Part shown: in pieces, positions 1 to 9,839 of the stretch
Layout: each line of letters starts with the position of its first letter
How positions within the stretch are numbered: position 1 is the first letter of the stretch
Position numbers and translations under genes: made by a program
The notes under the pieces: model-generated
Databases searched by the model: none
Seen by the model: the letters and a program-made list of their open reading frames with translations, nothing else
Told to the model about the DNA's origin: nothing
Origin: Nonlabens sp.
GTDB taxonomy: Bacteria > Bacteroidota > Bacteroidia > Flavobacteriales > Flavobacteriaceae
Assembly: GCF_018401815.1 (NCBI RefSeq)
Contig: NZ_JAGYKG010000001.1
Coordinates: 248,001 to 312,000, forward strand
Length of the DNA: 64,000 bases
Direction: 5' to 3'

Positions 1-663
1 ATTCCAACTGCTGATATTCTGATTAAAATTGGAAGCATTATTAAACATAGCATCAAATGTATTCACTCTAGAAACATCCCAATTTGAAATATCACCATTA
101 AATTGTGTTGCAGATTGAAACATGGTAGAAAAAGAAACAGTTGCAGTAGGATTAGTATTTAATGTCCAATTGGCAAAACCATTAGTTCCAGTTATAGAAC
201 TACAATTTAAAAACATGTACTGAAAATTGGTAGTAATGCTAAAATCAGGGACATCTGTAGCATTTACCTCTAAATTGTTAGCTCCATAAAAAGACCTATC
301 CACTGAAGCACCCCATTGCCCGTTACCCCAACTTTCTATGGTTTTTAATAAAAGTCTATTTCCAAAACTATTCACATAAATTCTAGGAAACCCAGTGGCA
401 ATATTAGTTGTAATACTTACCGTTTTTACACCTGCTGTGCTATAAATATGACTTATATTACCTGGTGATCCTGTTTTTGTTTCTATGGTTCCATCGCCCC
501 AATCAATAGTAAAATCATAGCCACCTCCTGTTAAAGGGATGATTATATTGTTAGAACCATCCGTTTGCCAGGTAGTTACAAAAGGAGTTGGGGGTGTTTG
601 ACTATAATTTTCTAAAGAAAAAAAAGTTATACATATAAAAATAATTATCTTAAAATAGTTCAT
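1..663 (-). CDS. BspA/DUF285-type surface protein, C-terminus cut by window edge
   Basis: The frame is open from an ATG at 663-661 to base 1 (221 codons), so the stop lies outside the window. The protein starts with a Sec signal peptide (MNYFKIIIFICITFFSLE, then NYSQ). It continues with a PKD-like segment rich in Gly and aromatic residues (FTIDWGDGTIETKTG) and ends in motifs of the DUF285/BspA-like repeat family (FNGDISNWDVSRV, then NFNQNISSWN). These proteins are secreted or surface exposed, and the repeats are thought to mediate binding. It is the last visible gene of a leftward group that includes the adhesin ending 46 bases upstream. A T9SS sorting domain would be expected past the edge but cannot be seen. 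The family call from the motifs is firm; the function is inferred. Confidence 0.8.
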   Translation of the reverse strand, partial: MNYFKIIIFICITFFSLENYSQTPPTPFVTTWQTDGSNNIIIPLTGGGYDFTIDWGDGTIETKTGSPGNISHIYSTAGVKTVSITTNIATGFPRIYVNSFGNRLLLKTIESWGNGQWGASVDRSFYGANNLEVNATDVPDFSITTNFQYMFLNCSSITGTNGFANWTLNTNPTATVSFSTMFQSATQFNGDISNWDVSRVNTFDAMFNNASNFNQNISSWN

Positions 664-709
664 CAATAAAGTGTTTTTAGGCATTGTACCAAAACCTATT
701 TAAATGTAA

Positions 710-3700
710 TTAATAATAGTAATCAAACTGTATTCTATCAGAACCTGTTAAAGTATATCCTCCATTATTTGCAGGTACATAGGTTAACGTTGAACCAGAT
801 ATAGAGTAAGCGGTATTGCTGATACGAATACCATTAACATACATCTTGACCTTACTGTTTGCTGAAGGTGCTTGTGTTAGAGTAAAACTTGTTTGAGATG
901 TGATCGCTGTAAATTCATCAGTAACTTCTCTTACGGCTGCTGCTCCTGAAGAAACAGAACCATCGGCCATTAAAAACTGATTAGCTGTGCCACCAGATTT
1001 TACGAATCCGCTAGCGGTAATGGCACCACTTGTTTTTACATCGGTAATAGCTGTGTTTCCTAATTGAATAGTGTTACTTGCGTTAACAGTGGCACCAGAA
1101 CCAATAGCTGTTGCGTTATCGATTGTGCCATTAGTAGCGGTTGCATTTCTACCTAAAAACGTACTATTTGTAAGCGTAGCTGAAATAGCACCTCTCGCTG
1201 CTGCTTCATGTCCTATTGCTGTATTACCAGATCCTTGTTCAGCATGTAACGCTGACTTACCAAAAGCGGTAATCGCAGAACTACTAGTGGCATAATAAAC
1301 TGCTCCAAGACCTACTACAGTATTTGCATTTCCTGTAGTATTTCTATGTAATGCTTCTCGTCCAATAGCAACATTTTCACTTCCACTAGTATTATTTGCA
1401 AGAGCTAAACGACCTACCACAGTGTTGGTAGCATTATTTCCTAAGCCTCTACCTATGGTTAATTCATTAAACCTACCGTCACTGCTAAACGATTTATTTC
1501 CTGCAACCGTTTGATTGGTAGTTAAATCCACAAAATTTTGAGTTACAGATCCTGTTCCTCCATTGGCAACAGGTAATACCCCACTATAGGCAGTTGCTGT
1601 TGTAGAAGGTGTAGTCCAAGTAAGAGTGCCACTTCCGGTAGTGCTCAGTACTTGTCCACTATTGCCATGTGCTTTTGGATAGGTTACCGCATCAGCGGTT
1701 AGTGTTCCACTTGTTTTTACATTGGTAATAGCTGTATTTCCTAGTTGTACCGTATTATTTCCTGCGCCAATAGCATTGTAACCAATTACAACCTCATTTT
1801 GATCATTAGCGCCTAAAGGTTTGGTATATGCACCCAAAAAAACATTAGATGAGCCGTATTGATTTCCAGTAGTGCCATTAGACGTGTATCTTCCTGCATC
1901 TTTACCTAAGGCGGTATTGTCGTTACCTGTTGTATTGGAGCCTAATGAATAGCTACCAAAACCAGTATTGTAATTTCCTGTTGTTGTCCCTCTAACAGTA
2001 TACATTCCAAATGCTGTGTTTTCTGCTCCTGTAGTTAAATTACCTAAAGCAAGCGGTCCAACTGCTGTATTAGCAAATCCACTAGTGGTTGCTTGTAATG
2101 AAGTATGACCAATTGCTGTATTATAGCTTCCTGTGATGTTTGCTTGTAATGCAGCATTCCCAACTGCTATGTTCAAGGAACCAGTCGTATTACTAGTTAA
2201 AGCATCATAACCTATGGCTACACTTCTATTTCCTGTGGTAACAGCATCTAAGGCTGTTACTCCAATAGCTACATTAGAATAAGCATTATTAGAGGTAACT
2301 GAAGGATTGTTTCCTAAATAAATCGAATTAGTCTCTACCAATGCATCAGTTAATCCATTTAAGTTTGTAACCGTTGAAGGCGTGGTCCAAGCTAGCGTTC
2401 CAGAACCTGTAGTCCATAATACTTGTCCACTGGTGCCGTGTGCTTTTGGATAAGTAACTGTACCCGCTGTAATTGTTCCGCTTGTTTTTACATTGTAAAC
2501 AGAAGTATTTCCAAGTTGAATGGTGTTGCTTGTGGCTACAACAGCACCAGAACCTAGGGCGGTTGCGTTGGATAGATTATTTGCTCCAACGTTAGCTTCT
2601 GTTCCAATTATTGTATTATTGTTTCCTGTGGTATTAGTGGATCCTGAGCTCTTACCCACACCCACATTATTACTCCCTGTAGTGTGAATTAGCGATTGAT
2701 TTCCTATAGAAGTATTTGAAGTTCCTGTTGTAATTGCCATCATTGACTCAGCACCTACAGATGTATTTCCTGAACCAGTGGTTAAACCAACCAAGTTAGC
2801 ATACCCTATACTTGTATTATTATCGAAGCTAGTTCCCACATAATTTAACATGGCATTATTCCCTAGGGCTGTATTTCTATGTCCAGAACTCACTCCGTTC
2901 AAAGCGCCTGCACCAACCGCAAGATTTGCATCGCCTGTAGCATTTCCTTTACCTATTTTTTGACCATTAAATGTACCATTAGAGCTAAACGTTTTTGCAC
3001 CAGCAACCGTTTGATTGGTAGTTAAATCCACAAAATTTTGAGTTGCAGATCCTGTTCCTCCGTTAGCAACGGCTACTATTCCAGAAACGTTTGTAGCAGT
3101 TCCTGCTGCAGTTAAATAAGTAGAACCATCAACTGTTCCATCTGCTTTTAGAAATTGGGCAGCTGTTCCTGTTGGTGTTTTGAATCCTGATGCCGTCGTA
3201 GTTCCTGATAGGGTCCAGTTAGTGCCATCGTGCTGTGCTTTTATGGCACTGGAGCCACCAGCACCATTTGCAATAATAATGTTAGATGTCAAAGTAGAAC
3301 TTAGCCCTGTTACATTAGCCCCAATAATTGAATTATTACTACCTGCTGTAATTCCTAGTCCAGAATTATATCCTAAATAACTATTACTAGTTCCAGTCTG
3401 ATTATTACCTCCTGCTTGAAAACCCATTCCCGTATTTTTTTCACCAGTTGTATTAGCTTGTAAAGACACTCTTCCTATTGCGGTATTATGTTTTCCACTC
3501 GTATTTGATGCCAGTGAATTTGTTCCAACTGCAGTGTTTTCATTTCCGGATGTATTCTCACGAAGGGCTTGAGTTCCTAGAGCAACATTATAGCTTCCGG
3601 AACTATTTTTATTAAGTGCTAAAGTTCCAAAAGCCGAATTAGTTCCTCCATCTTGATTAGCTGCCAGAGCCAACCGTCCAAAGGCAGAATTATCATTTCC

Positions 3701-4825
3701 CGATGTATTTTTCTGCATTGCATTATATCCAATAGCTGTATTATAGTCGCCTGTATTTAATGTTCCCAATGCATTTAATCCAAATACTGTATTAGTTGTT
3801 TTATTTCCACTTCCTTTTCCAAGGTTTAAACTATTAATTTTTGCATCAACACTAAACGTCTTAGTCCCTGCAATAGTTTGATTGGTAGTTAAATCCACAA
3901 AATTTCCGCTTACTGTTCCATACGTGATTTCCTTAGTGCTACTATTGTAAAATAAGCTATTTGTTTGTGATTCGCTTCTAATTGGATTTACATAAAATCC
4001 AGCATTAACAGGATTTAAAGGGCTAGCTGTTCCCGCTGCATTAATTGCAATACTGTTAGCCGCTTGATTTGATTGACCAGCGAAGGTTCCAATGGCAACG
4101 GCATCTTGTCCTTGATTATTCTGACCAGCTGCATATCCGATAGCTATCGCTTGATTTGATTGACTTGCTTGTGCTGCATTCGAACCAATTGCAATACTAC
4201 TTTGGCCTTGATTTGCATCTCCTGCTACAGAACCTATCCCAATGGCACCTGTCCCCTGATTCGTTCTTCCTGAACCTCCTCCGATAGCAATTGTGTAATT
4301 TGATTGATTTGTCAAACCAGCTTCATTTCCAATAGCAACATTATTACTTCTTAACCCTAAGACAGTCTGAATTCCGGCAACATTAGTTCTTCCCGTACCT
4401 CCGTTAGCAACAGGTAATACCCCACTATAGGCAGTTGCTGTTGTAGAAGGTGTAGTCCAAGTAAGGGTGCCAGAACCATTTGTACTTAAAACCTGGTTGG
4501 CCAAGCCCCTTACCGTTGGAAACGTATTAGTACCTGCAACGAGCGTAGGAACTGTTACCGTACCTGTAAAAGTCGGTGAAGCTATAGGAGCTTTTGCAGC
4601 TAAATCAGTGGTTAAATTGTTGACCTTAGATTGTGCAATGGCTGCAGATGATGAAATATCTGCATCTACAATCGTTCCGTCTGCTATCATGGAACTAACT
4701 ACTTTGCTTGCGCCTATGGTTGTTGCTCCTGCGTTAGTCATGGTTATGTCACCTGTCATGGTTACCTCTGTAGCGACATTAGAACCATCTCCTAAATACA
4801 TCTTGCCATCAGCTAAGGTTTCCAA
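710..4825 (-). CDS. C-terminal part of giant YadA-head-like repeat adhesin
   Basis: The open frame has 1371 codons, but its first ATG lies inside a repeat, so it is almost certainly the downstream part of the gene that starts at 8477. The N-terminal 100 residues carry the TLADGKMYLGDG / GATTIGASKVVSSMIADGT modules also found in the 6981-8477 part. The body is built of 14-16-residue repeats of the type NTAIGYNAMQKNTSGN, which resemble the left-handed beta-roll head of YadA-like trimeric adhesins. Linker phrases recur (FVDLTTNQTVAGAKTFSS four times with variations, LPVANGGTG several times, GNSGQVLSTTGSGTLTWTTPST). The C-terminus ends in SGSTLTYVPANNGGYTLTG and a tail of DYYY. I see no T9SS type A or B sorting domain and no membrane anchor. 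Surface adhesion or a fibre role is inferred from the repeats. Confidence 0.7.
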   Translation of the reverse strand: METLADGKMYLGDGSNVATEVTMTGDITMTNAGATTIGASKVVSSMIADGTIVDADISSSAAIAQSKVNNLTTDLAAKAPIASPTFTGTVTVPTLVAGTNTFPTVRGLANQVLSTNGSGTLTWTTPSTTATAYSGVLPVANGGTGRTNVAGIQTVLGLRSNNVAIGNEAGLTNQSNYTIAIGGGSGRTNQGTGAIGIGSVAGDANQGQSSIAIGSNAAQASQSNQAIAIGYAAGQNNQGQDAVAIGTFAGQSNQAANSIAINAAGTASPLNPVNAGFYVNPIRSESQTNSLFYNSSTKEITYGTVSGNFVDLTTNQTIAGTKTFSVDAKINSLNLGKGSGNKTTNTVFGLNALGTLNTGDYNTAIGYNAMQKNTSGNDNSAFGRLALAANQDGGTNSAFGTLALNKNSSGSYNVALGTQALRENTSGNENTAVGTNSLASNTSGKHNTAIGRVSLQANTTGEKNTGMGFQAGGNNQTGTSNSYLGYNSGLGITAGSNNSIIGANVTGLSSTLTSNIIIANGAGGSSAIKAQHDGTNWTLSGTTTASGFKTPTGTAAQFLKADGTVDGSTYLTAAGTATNVSGIVAVANGGTGSATQNFVDLTTNQTVAGAKTFSSNGTFNGQKIGKGNATGDANLAVGAGALNGVSSGHRNTALGNNAMLNYVGTSFDNNTSIGYANLVGLTTGSGNTSVGAESMMAITTGTSNTSIGNQSLIHTTGSNNVGVGKSSGSTNTTGNNNTIIGTEANVGANNLSNATALGSGAVVATSNTIQLGNTSVYNVKTSGTITAGTVTYPKAHGTSGQVLWTTGSGTLAWTTPSTVTNLNGLTDALVETNSIYLGNNPSVTSNNAYSNVAIGVTALDAVTTGNRSVAIGYDALTSNTTGSLNIAVGNAALQANITGSYNTAIGHTSLQATTSGFANTAVGPLALGNLTTGAENTAFGMYTVRGTTTGNYNTGFGSYSLGSNTTGNDNTALGKDAGRYTSNGTTGNQYGSSNVFLGAYTKPLGANDQNEVVIGYNAIGAGNNTVQLGNTAITNVKTSGTLTADAVTYPKAHGNSGQVLSTTGSGTLTWTTPSTTATAYSGVLPVANGGTGSVTQNFVDLTTNQTVAGNKSFSSDGRFNELTIGRGLGNNATNTVVGRLALANNTSGSENVAIGREALHRNTTGNANTVVGLGAVYYATSSSAITAFGKSALHAEQGSGNTAIGHEAAARGAISATLTNSTFLGRNATATNGTIDNATAIGSGATVNASNTIQLGNTAITDVKTSGAITASGFVKSGGTANQFLMADGSVSSGAAAVREVTDEFTAITSQTSFTLTQAPSANSKVKMYVNGIRISNTAYSISGSTLTYVPANNGGYTLTGSDRIQFDYYY

Positions 4826-6980
4826 AGCATCAATATCTGTAGCATTGATAGCTATGTTTGTAGTGTTAGTAGTTATAGCGGTATTGTTGTTAGACCCACT
4901 GCTGCTTAATGCATTAATCTGAGTTTGTCATAACCATTACTAATCCAATAGCAGCATCAATCCATTGACAGATGGTGATGTTGAGTCCAGTAGTATTTGA
5001 TCTTTGCATCGTTGGCAATCAACTAAATCTCTGCAATCAGGAATGATCCTGGTGTGCCTTAGTTGGCCAGGTTAGAACCATTCCTAAATACACCATCAAC
5101 ATCCTGTCATTGGTAGCGTTTGTATTGTTGTTAGACCCACCACTGCTTAATGCATCGATCTGAGTTTGTGCATCAGAAGTTAATGTTCCGATATATTGTA
5201 ACTCTGCATTACTAACCAACTAGCAGCTCCGTGCATCCATCTGGCAGTCTAACATTATCATCTTATTGTCCAATTACTGCATCAATCTCCAACTACTCGT
5301 CGTTCATGGAACGATTTGTTCTTGCGGCAGGTAACATTGACCATCAAGTAAATTCCGTCTGAAGGTTGGGATGTCTGGATGGAGCCGCTTGTTCGTCGTA
5401 TGCAGTTAACTTAGCTAAAACTCAGCGAAACCATCTAGCAGTATTTTGTTAAAAGAAAAATAAAAGTCAGAAGACCAAAACGACGCATTTGTTTTTGAGA
5501 CATTTGATTGGGTACATCGTAAAGCATCCAGTATTGCCAATGTGTCCGTGTTATTTGATTCAGCGGTTCCGGCCAGTTGTTAAAGATCTACCATTGATAT
5601 TGGTCTTCAACAGAACAGAAACTTTGTTAACACCACCCCAACGAAATCTCCTAGATGTCGAATCCGAAAGAGTGCTTGAGGTATCCAGTTGAGTTGGTAA
5701 GGGTTCAAGGGTGAAACTATACTCCTTCAAAACCAGCCAAGAGGACAAAATAATTCGGGTCTGTGGTGGTTACCGACTGACCATCACATTTTTCGGCAAG
5801 TTCCATAGTTGGAGCTAGAGTATTATTGGTAGACACTGCTTAAATTCTGAGTAATTTGTAACTATTACAACGTCAGCCAACTTAGCAGCATCAATTCCTG
5901 TAGCTAATTTAGCATTGGTGACATCGGATTTGGGGATGTTGGAGAGTGTCACATTTGCATTTTTAAGTTAACAACTACGATAGGAACAACCCTTTGTCTT
6001 AGTGACATCCAGTGGTTCCTGCGACAATCATTTTACCATCAAAGTCCAAAGCATCTTTGGTAGCGTTTGTGTTACACTTAATGCTGAGTTTTTATTGAAC
6101 ATTAATAAACTAGAGTTTAGCATTGGTGACAGATTGGGATGAGAAGTTTGCATTTTTGATAGATCAACTCTAGTTCGTCATGGACAACTATTGTGCGGTT
6201 GTGCGTTAGTCATGGTTATGTCACCATGGTAGCGACATTACCATACCAAGTATTAACGTCTCTAAAGGTGGTTTGTAGAGTTAAATTGTTGTTAGACCTT
6301 AATGCATTAATCTGAGTTTAATGTTAACTCATTACTAATCAGCCAACTTAGCAGTCAATTCCTGTAGCAATTTTCGATTGTGGTGATGCAACTTAGCAAG
6401 TCACATTTGTTTTTGATAAAAATCGTTCCAATCGGAACTAACTACTTTGGCCTTGGTGTGTCTGTCTTAGTGACATCAGTCATGGTATTATCCAATTGTG
6501 GTGTGATCAGCATTATGCAGTAGGCGAGATGAATTGGACAGCTGCAGTTGGGGACTGAATACCTGTAAATCACGATTCAAGTCCTTTTTTCCAACAGATC
6601 TTAAGGAAGATATGAGTTACCCAAAGTAAATAGTTAATTATTTGAACGGTTAAATTCAGTCAGAGATGTTTGTCAGAACTTATTTAAGTGTAACTTGATA
6701 GCGTAGGCGAATTTGCCCAACGCAGTGCGGTTGGTACTTCAGCAATATTATTCCAGATTATCCAAGCGGTATCTAGGTTTTGATTTTGAATAATTCCGCA
6801 TTTACACGAAGGCGATAAGTATGGCGGAGGAGTCGCACCTAGTTTATCGATATTGGGTAGGGGTGTGAGGTCATTTTGAAAATTGATTCTTGAAATTGAA
6901 TCGCGGTCCAAATTTCCGTAGCATTTAAGAAGTAGCTATTGGCGGAGGTCGGGGGTTTGAGTCGCATCATTTGAAGGTGC
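4826..6980 (-). other. Deletion-riddled middle of the repeat adhesin
   Basis: No long frame exists here, but most of the sequence aligns by eye with intact modules on both sides once many small deletions are allowed. Bases 6190-6240 are a shortened copy of 4705-4780, and 6520-7000 follow 7330-7990 in the same order with pieces missing every 10-20 bases. Fragments such as the TLTSDAQTQIDALSSGGSNN module at about 5100-5220 remain readable. Either the middle of a repetitive gene is misassembled, or it is real decay in the middle of a gene. The short frames here are not genes. Confidence 0.7.
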
Positions 6981-8477
6981 TTAGATATTTTGAAGGGGCG
7001 GTGGAGGTTGGCATCCACATCTGCTTGAAGCGGTCGCGTCAGCGATTTTGGCTGTGGTGATGTTGGAGTCTGCAATCTTAGCAGTAGTCACATTTGCATT
7101 TTTGATCTTCGCAGTTTCTACTGCATCGTTGGCCAAATCTCCAACTACAATCGTTCCGTCTGCAATCATGGAACTAACTACTTTGCTTGCGCCTATGGTT
7201 GTTGCTCCTGCGTTGTCTATAGTGACATCACCAGTCATGGTTACTTCTTGTGCATCCCCATTGGCGTCTCCAAGGTAAATTGTTCCGTCAGCTAAGGTGT
7301 TGATGGCTGTTGTGGCAGCATCCACATATGCAGTAGTAGCTATTTGAGATGAATTGTTTCCGACAGCTGCAGTTGGGGCAACTGGAATACCTGTTAAGGT
7401 AGGAGAAGCAGATAAAACAACATTCCCTGTACCTGTTACAGGATTAGAAACAAGTCCTTTATTTCCATCTGTAAACACTGGCAATGATCCCGTTAAGGAA
7501 GATATTATTGGCTGAGCTGTTAATGTTGTCACTCCACTTACTCCCAAAGTACCGCCAATAGTTACTTGACCAAATGTGTTATTTGAACTGGTTAAATTCA
7601 GTGCAGAAAGTGATGTTCCGGTTATTGTGTTTCCACTCACTGTAGTCGCAGAAACCGTATTTACATTTAACGTGTTTGCTGTAACTGTTCCGGATAGCGT
7701 AGGCGAATTTGCCCTAACGACATCACCAGTGCCTGTGGTTGGTACTTCTTCAGCAATATTATTGGCATCCCCAACATAGACTCTTCCGTTTTGTAAGGTA
7801 TTAATTGCTGCAATAGCGGTATCGCTATCGGCTTCGTTTTGATTCACATCTGCTTGAACATTAGAAATCGCGGTGTCCAAATTTTCCGTAGCATTTACCA
7901 CTGAAGTAGCTCCGGCGATGTAAGTCGCAGCAGTATTGGCGGTATAGGTACCATCGGCATTTAGGCCCGCTCCGGTTTGAGTCGCATCCAATTCTTCTTG
8001 TAGATCTAAAATTGCCATTAAATTACCTTCAATTAAAGCGGTATTTTCAGAATTTAAAGCATACAAGGCAAAAGGAACGAAGGTAAATGGCTGATTACTT
8101 ATTTCAGTATAATTGGAACACGTGCCATTGACATTTAAATCTACTTTAAGGCTTTTTGCATTAGCACTCCAAAGAATACCTTGAAAAGTGCTGGCATAGC
8201 CAGCAATTTGATTTCCAGAACCAATAATTAAATTAACCATACCAAAAGCGTCCGTGCTAGTACTAATAGTTTCTTGATATTCAATTACTAAATCTTCATC
8301 CAAAATAGAAAACTGTAAGCATATGTTTTGATTGGATAAAGGTGAATTAAACTCATTTGTGCCAGGCAATTCTTGTTCTGCCGGGTTTATAATGACTGCT
8401 TGATATGTGATTCCATTTGTTTGAGAAATACCAGTTAACGAGGCAACAAATATTAAGGTAGCTAATATTCTTTTCAT
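6981..8477 (-). CDS. N-terminal part of giant repeat adhesin (signal peptide end)
   Basis: The frame starts with a clear signal peptide (MKRILATLIFVASLTGISQTNG), followed by a conserved N-terminal domain that begins ITYQAVIINPAEQELPG and is typical of flavobacterial proteins with tail-fibre-like or YadA-like repeats. Repeats then follow: DLQEELDATQTGAGLNADGT, a region of Thr/Ser/Gly-rich NTLNVNTVSATTVSGNTIT modules, and TLADGTIYLGDANGDAQEV, which is also the first module of the 710-4825 part. The last roughly 15 residues (SRCGCQPPPPLQNI) are out of register, so the true frame breaks near 7030. It probably formed one protein of about 2,600 residues with the downstream part. It lies 52 bases after the barrel-like gene ending at 8530, in the same direction. 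Confidence 0.75.
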   Translation of the reverse strand: MKRILATLIFVASLTGISQTNGITYQAVIINPAEQELPGTNEFNSPLSNQNICLQFSILDEDLVIEYQETISTSTDAFGMVNLIIGSGNQIAGYASTFQGILWSANAKSLKVDLNVNGTCSNYTEISNQPFTFVPFALYALNSENTALIEGNLMAILDLQEELDATQTGAGLNADGTYTANTAATYIAGATSVVNATENLDTAISNVQADVNQNEADSDTAIAAINTLQNGRVYVGDANNIAEEVPTTGTGDVVRANSPTLSGTVTANTLNVNTVSATTVSGNTITGTSLSALNLTSSNNTFGQVTIGGTLGVSGVTTLTAQPIISSLTGSLPVFTDGNKGLVSNPVTGTGNVVLSASPTLTGIPVAPTAAVGNNSSQIATTAYVDAATTAINTLADGTIYLGDANGDAQEVTMTGDVTIDNAGATTIGASKVVSSMIADGTIVVGDLANDAVETAKIKNANVTTAKIADSNITTAKIADATASSRCGCQPPPPLQNI

Positions 8478-8529
8478 AATTTTTTAATTTATCTAATCCG
8501 TTTGCTAATGTGAGATTTAGGTTGAGTAT

Positions 8530-9141
8530 TTATATAGGTATGTGGAGTCCAAATTGAAATTGACTATTGTTAATTATTAATTTTTCATCGGTGCTGTTTG
8601 ATAAGTTGTAGACCTTAGAAAAATTATACCCTAAACTCAAACTTATTTCTTCAAAAACAAAATACTTTAAACTAGCTCCTAATAGAGGCTGTACTACTAT
8701 TCCAGAAAATTCTTCGCTATTTTTAATATCGAAATATGAGGTGTTAATAAACTGATCTCCTCTAATAATAGTAGCGGTATTGACACCGGCTACGACTTCC
8801 ACTTCCAAATCAGTGGATGCATATAGTTGATAAGACCCTATATGTTGTATTCCAAGGTAATTTGTTTCCCAAGTGTAACTATTATCTAGGTAGGAAGCAG
8901 AAGCGTTCCATTCATTATAGGTCAAACCAACAGAATAAGTTAATTTTTCATTTTCAAAATTAAAGAGGTAGCCAATTTCATAAAATCCACCAGATCCAGT
9001 TCGATAAGATATTTCAGGATTATTATTGGGGCTTGAAAAGTTAAATTCGGTGCTGTTTTTACCCGTCTTTATAAAAACCTCTTGAGAATGAAGGTTAGAA
9101 AACCCTAATAAAACAAGAGTTAGGAGTGCTTTTTTAATCAT
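8530..9141 (-). CDS. Outer-membrane beta-barrel-like protein
   Basis: This 203-residue protein has a signal peptide (MIKKALLTLVLLGFSNLHSQ) followed by alternating amphipathic strands (KLTYSVGLTYNEWNASASY, EISLSLGYNFSKVYNL), and ends QFQFGLHIPI with hydrophobic residues at alternating positions. This is the pattern of small 8-stranded OmpA/OmpW-like barrels common in Bacteroidota. It lies between the T9SS type A gene (13 bases upstream) and the giant adhesin (52 bases downstream), so the three are probably co-transcribed. A role in the export or anchoring of the adhesin is possible but purely contextual. No specific family is recognised. Confidence 0.65.
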   Translation of the reverse strand: MIKKALLTLVLLGFSNLHSQEVFIKTGKNSTEFNFSSPNNNPEISYRTGSGGFYEIGYLFNFENEKLTYSVGLTYNEWNASASYLDNSYTWETNYLGIQHIGSYQLYASTDLEVEVVAGVNTATIIRGDQFINTSYFDIKNSEEFSGIVVQPLLGASLKYFVFEEISLSLGYNFSKVYNLSNSTDEKLIINNSQFQFGLHIPI

Positions 9142-9154
9142 CTTGGTTGTTGTT

Positions 9155-9643
9155 TTAGTTGACTAATATTTTAGAATAATAATTTAATTTCGATCCTTTA
9201 AGTTGAACCAAATACATCCCTGTATCTAAATCAGACACATCTATGCTAATTTGAAAATTTTCAATTTGAAGACTTTCACTATAAACCAAACGTCCATTTA
9301 GATCAAAAAGAGTGAGTTGAAGCGGAAGTTGAGTTAGCTCCCCAAAATGAACATATAAATATTCACTAGCTGGATTAGGATAAAGTTTGATCGCATTAGT
9401 GTTGATCTCATTTTGTGATAAGAGAATTTTCCAAAAACTTTGTTGATAGCCTTGTTGGACAATTAAGTCTCCCGAAGAACTTCCAGTTGTGGATTGCTGT
9501 CCAATGGTTTGCATCACTCTTATTCCAGAGGTTGTTACAACAGAAGCCCCTTGAGAGCTAATCATTTGGCGCTTCAAATCTTGAGCAGAGAGGTCAAAGA
9601 AAATAGAAAATAGAATGAGTGTTAAAAAAGGGGTGGATTTCAT
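9155..9643 (-). CDS. T9SS type A sorting-domain protein, small
   Basis: This 162-residue protein has a signal peptide (MKSTPFLTLILFSIFFDLSAQ), a short region with SGIRVMQTIGQQSTTGSSSG, and a C-terminal T9SS type A sorting domain from about residue 85. The domain shows the classic start KLYPNPASEYLYV, the middle LTLFDLNGRLVYSES and the end GMYLVQLKG. The domain directs export across the outer membrane by the type IX system. The non-sorting part is only about 60 residues, and similar short proteins often stand at the head of clusters of tail-fibre-like repeat proteins. It is the first gene of the leftward surface-protein group. The sorting domain is certain; the function of the small N-terminal part is unknown. 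Confidence 0.85.
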   Translation of the reverse strand: MKSTPFLTLILFSIFFDLSAQDLKRQMISSQGASVVTTSGIRVMQTIGQQSTTGSSSGDLIVQQGYQQSFWKILLSQNEINTNAIKLYPNPASEYLYVHFGELTQLPLQLTLFDLNGRLVYSESLQIENFQISIDVSDLDTGMYLVQLKGSKLNYYSKILVN

Positions 9644-9662
9644 GCGTGGGGTTATAAAAAAC

Positions 9663-9670
9663 CAAAACTA
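9663..9670 (-). promoter_or_regulatory. Possible -7 box of the surface-protein operon
   Basis: On the minus strand this reads TAGTTTTG, a match to the Bacteroidota -7 consensus TAnnTTTG, about 20 bases before the ATG at 9643. I see no well-spaced -33 TTG, so the call is moderate. Confidence 0.4.
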
Positions 9671-9780
9671 GATAAGAAATTTCAAAACAGGAACCCCTTA
9701 CACGGCACGATGAGCATATTCTAAAAAAACAGTAAGCTTTCCATCATATTAGTAAGAATAACCCATAAAAAAGAATTGCT

Positions 9781-9788
9781 TATATTTG
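9781..9788 (+). promoter_or_regulatory. -7 box upstream of AraC-type regulator
   Basis: TATATTTG matches the TAnnTTTG consensus and lies about 50 bases before the ATG at 9840. No convincing -33 TTG is visible at the usual distance. Confidence 0.5.
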
Positions 9789-9839
9789 ATTGTTGTTAGT
9801 AGATATCAACAATAATCTGAAATAAAACAGACCATCCCC

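Noticed and set aside
5037..7075. Several short frames in the degraded adhesin middle
   Set aside because: Each holds pieces of the repeat protein in shifted frames and none is an independent gene.
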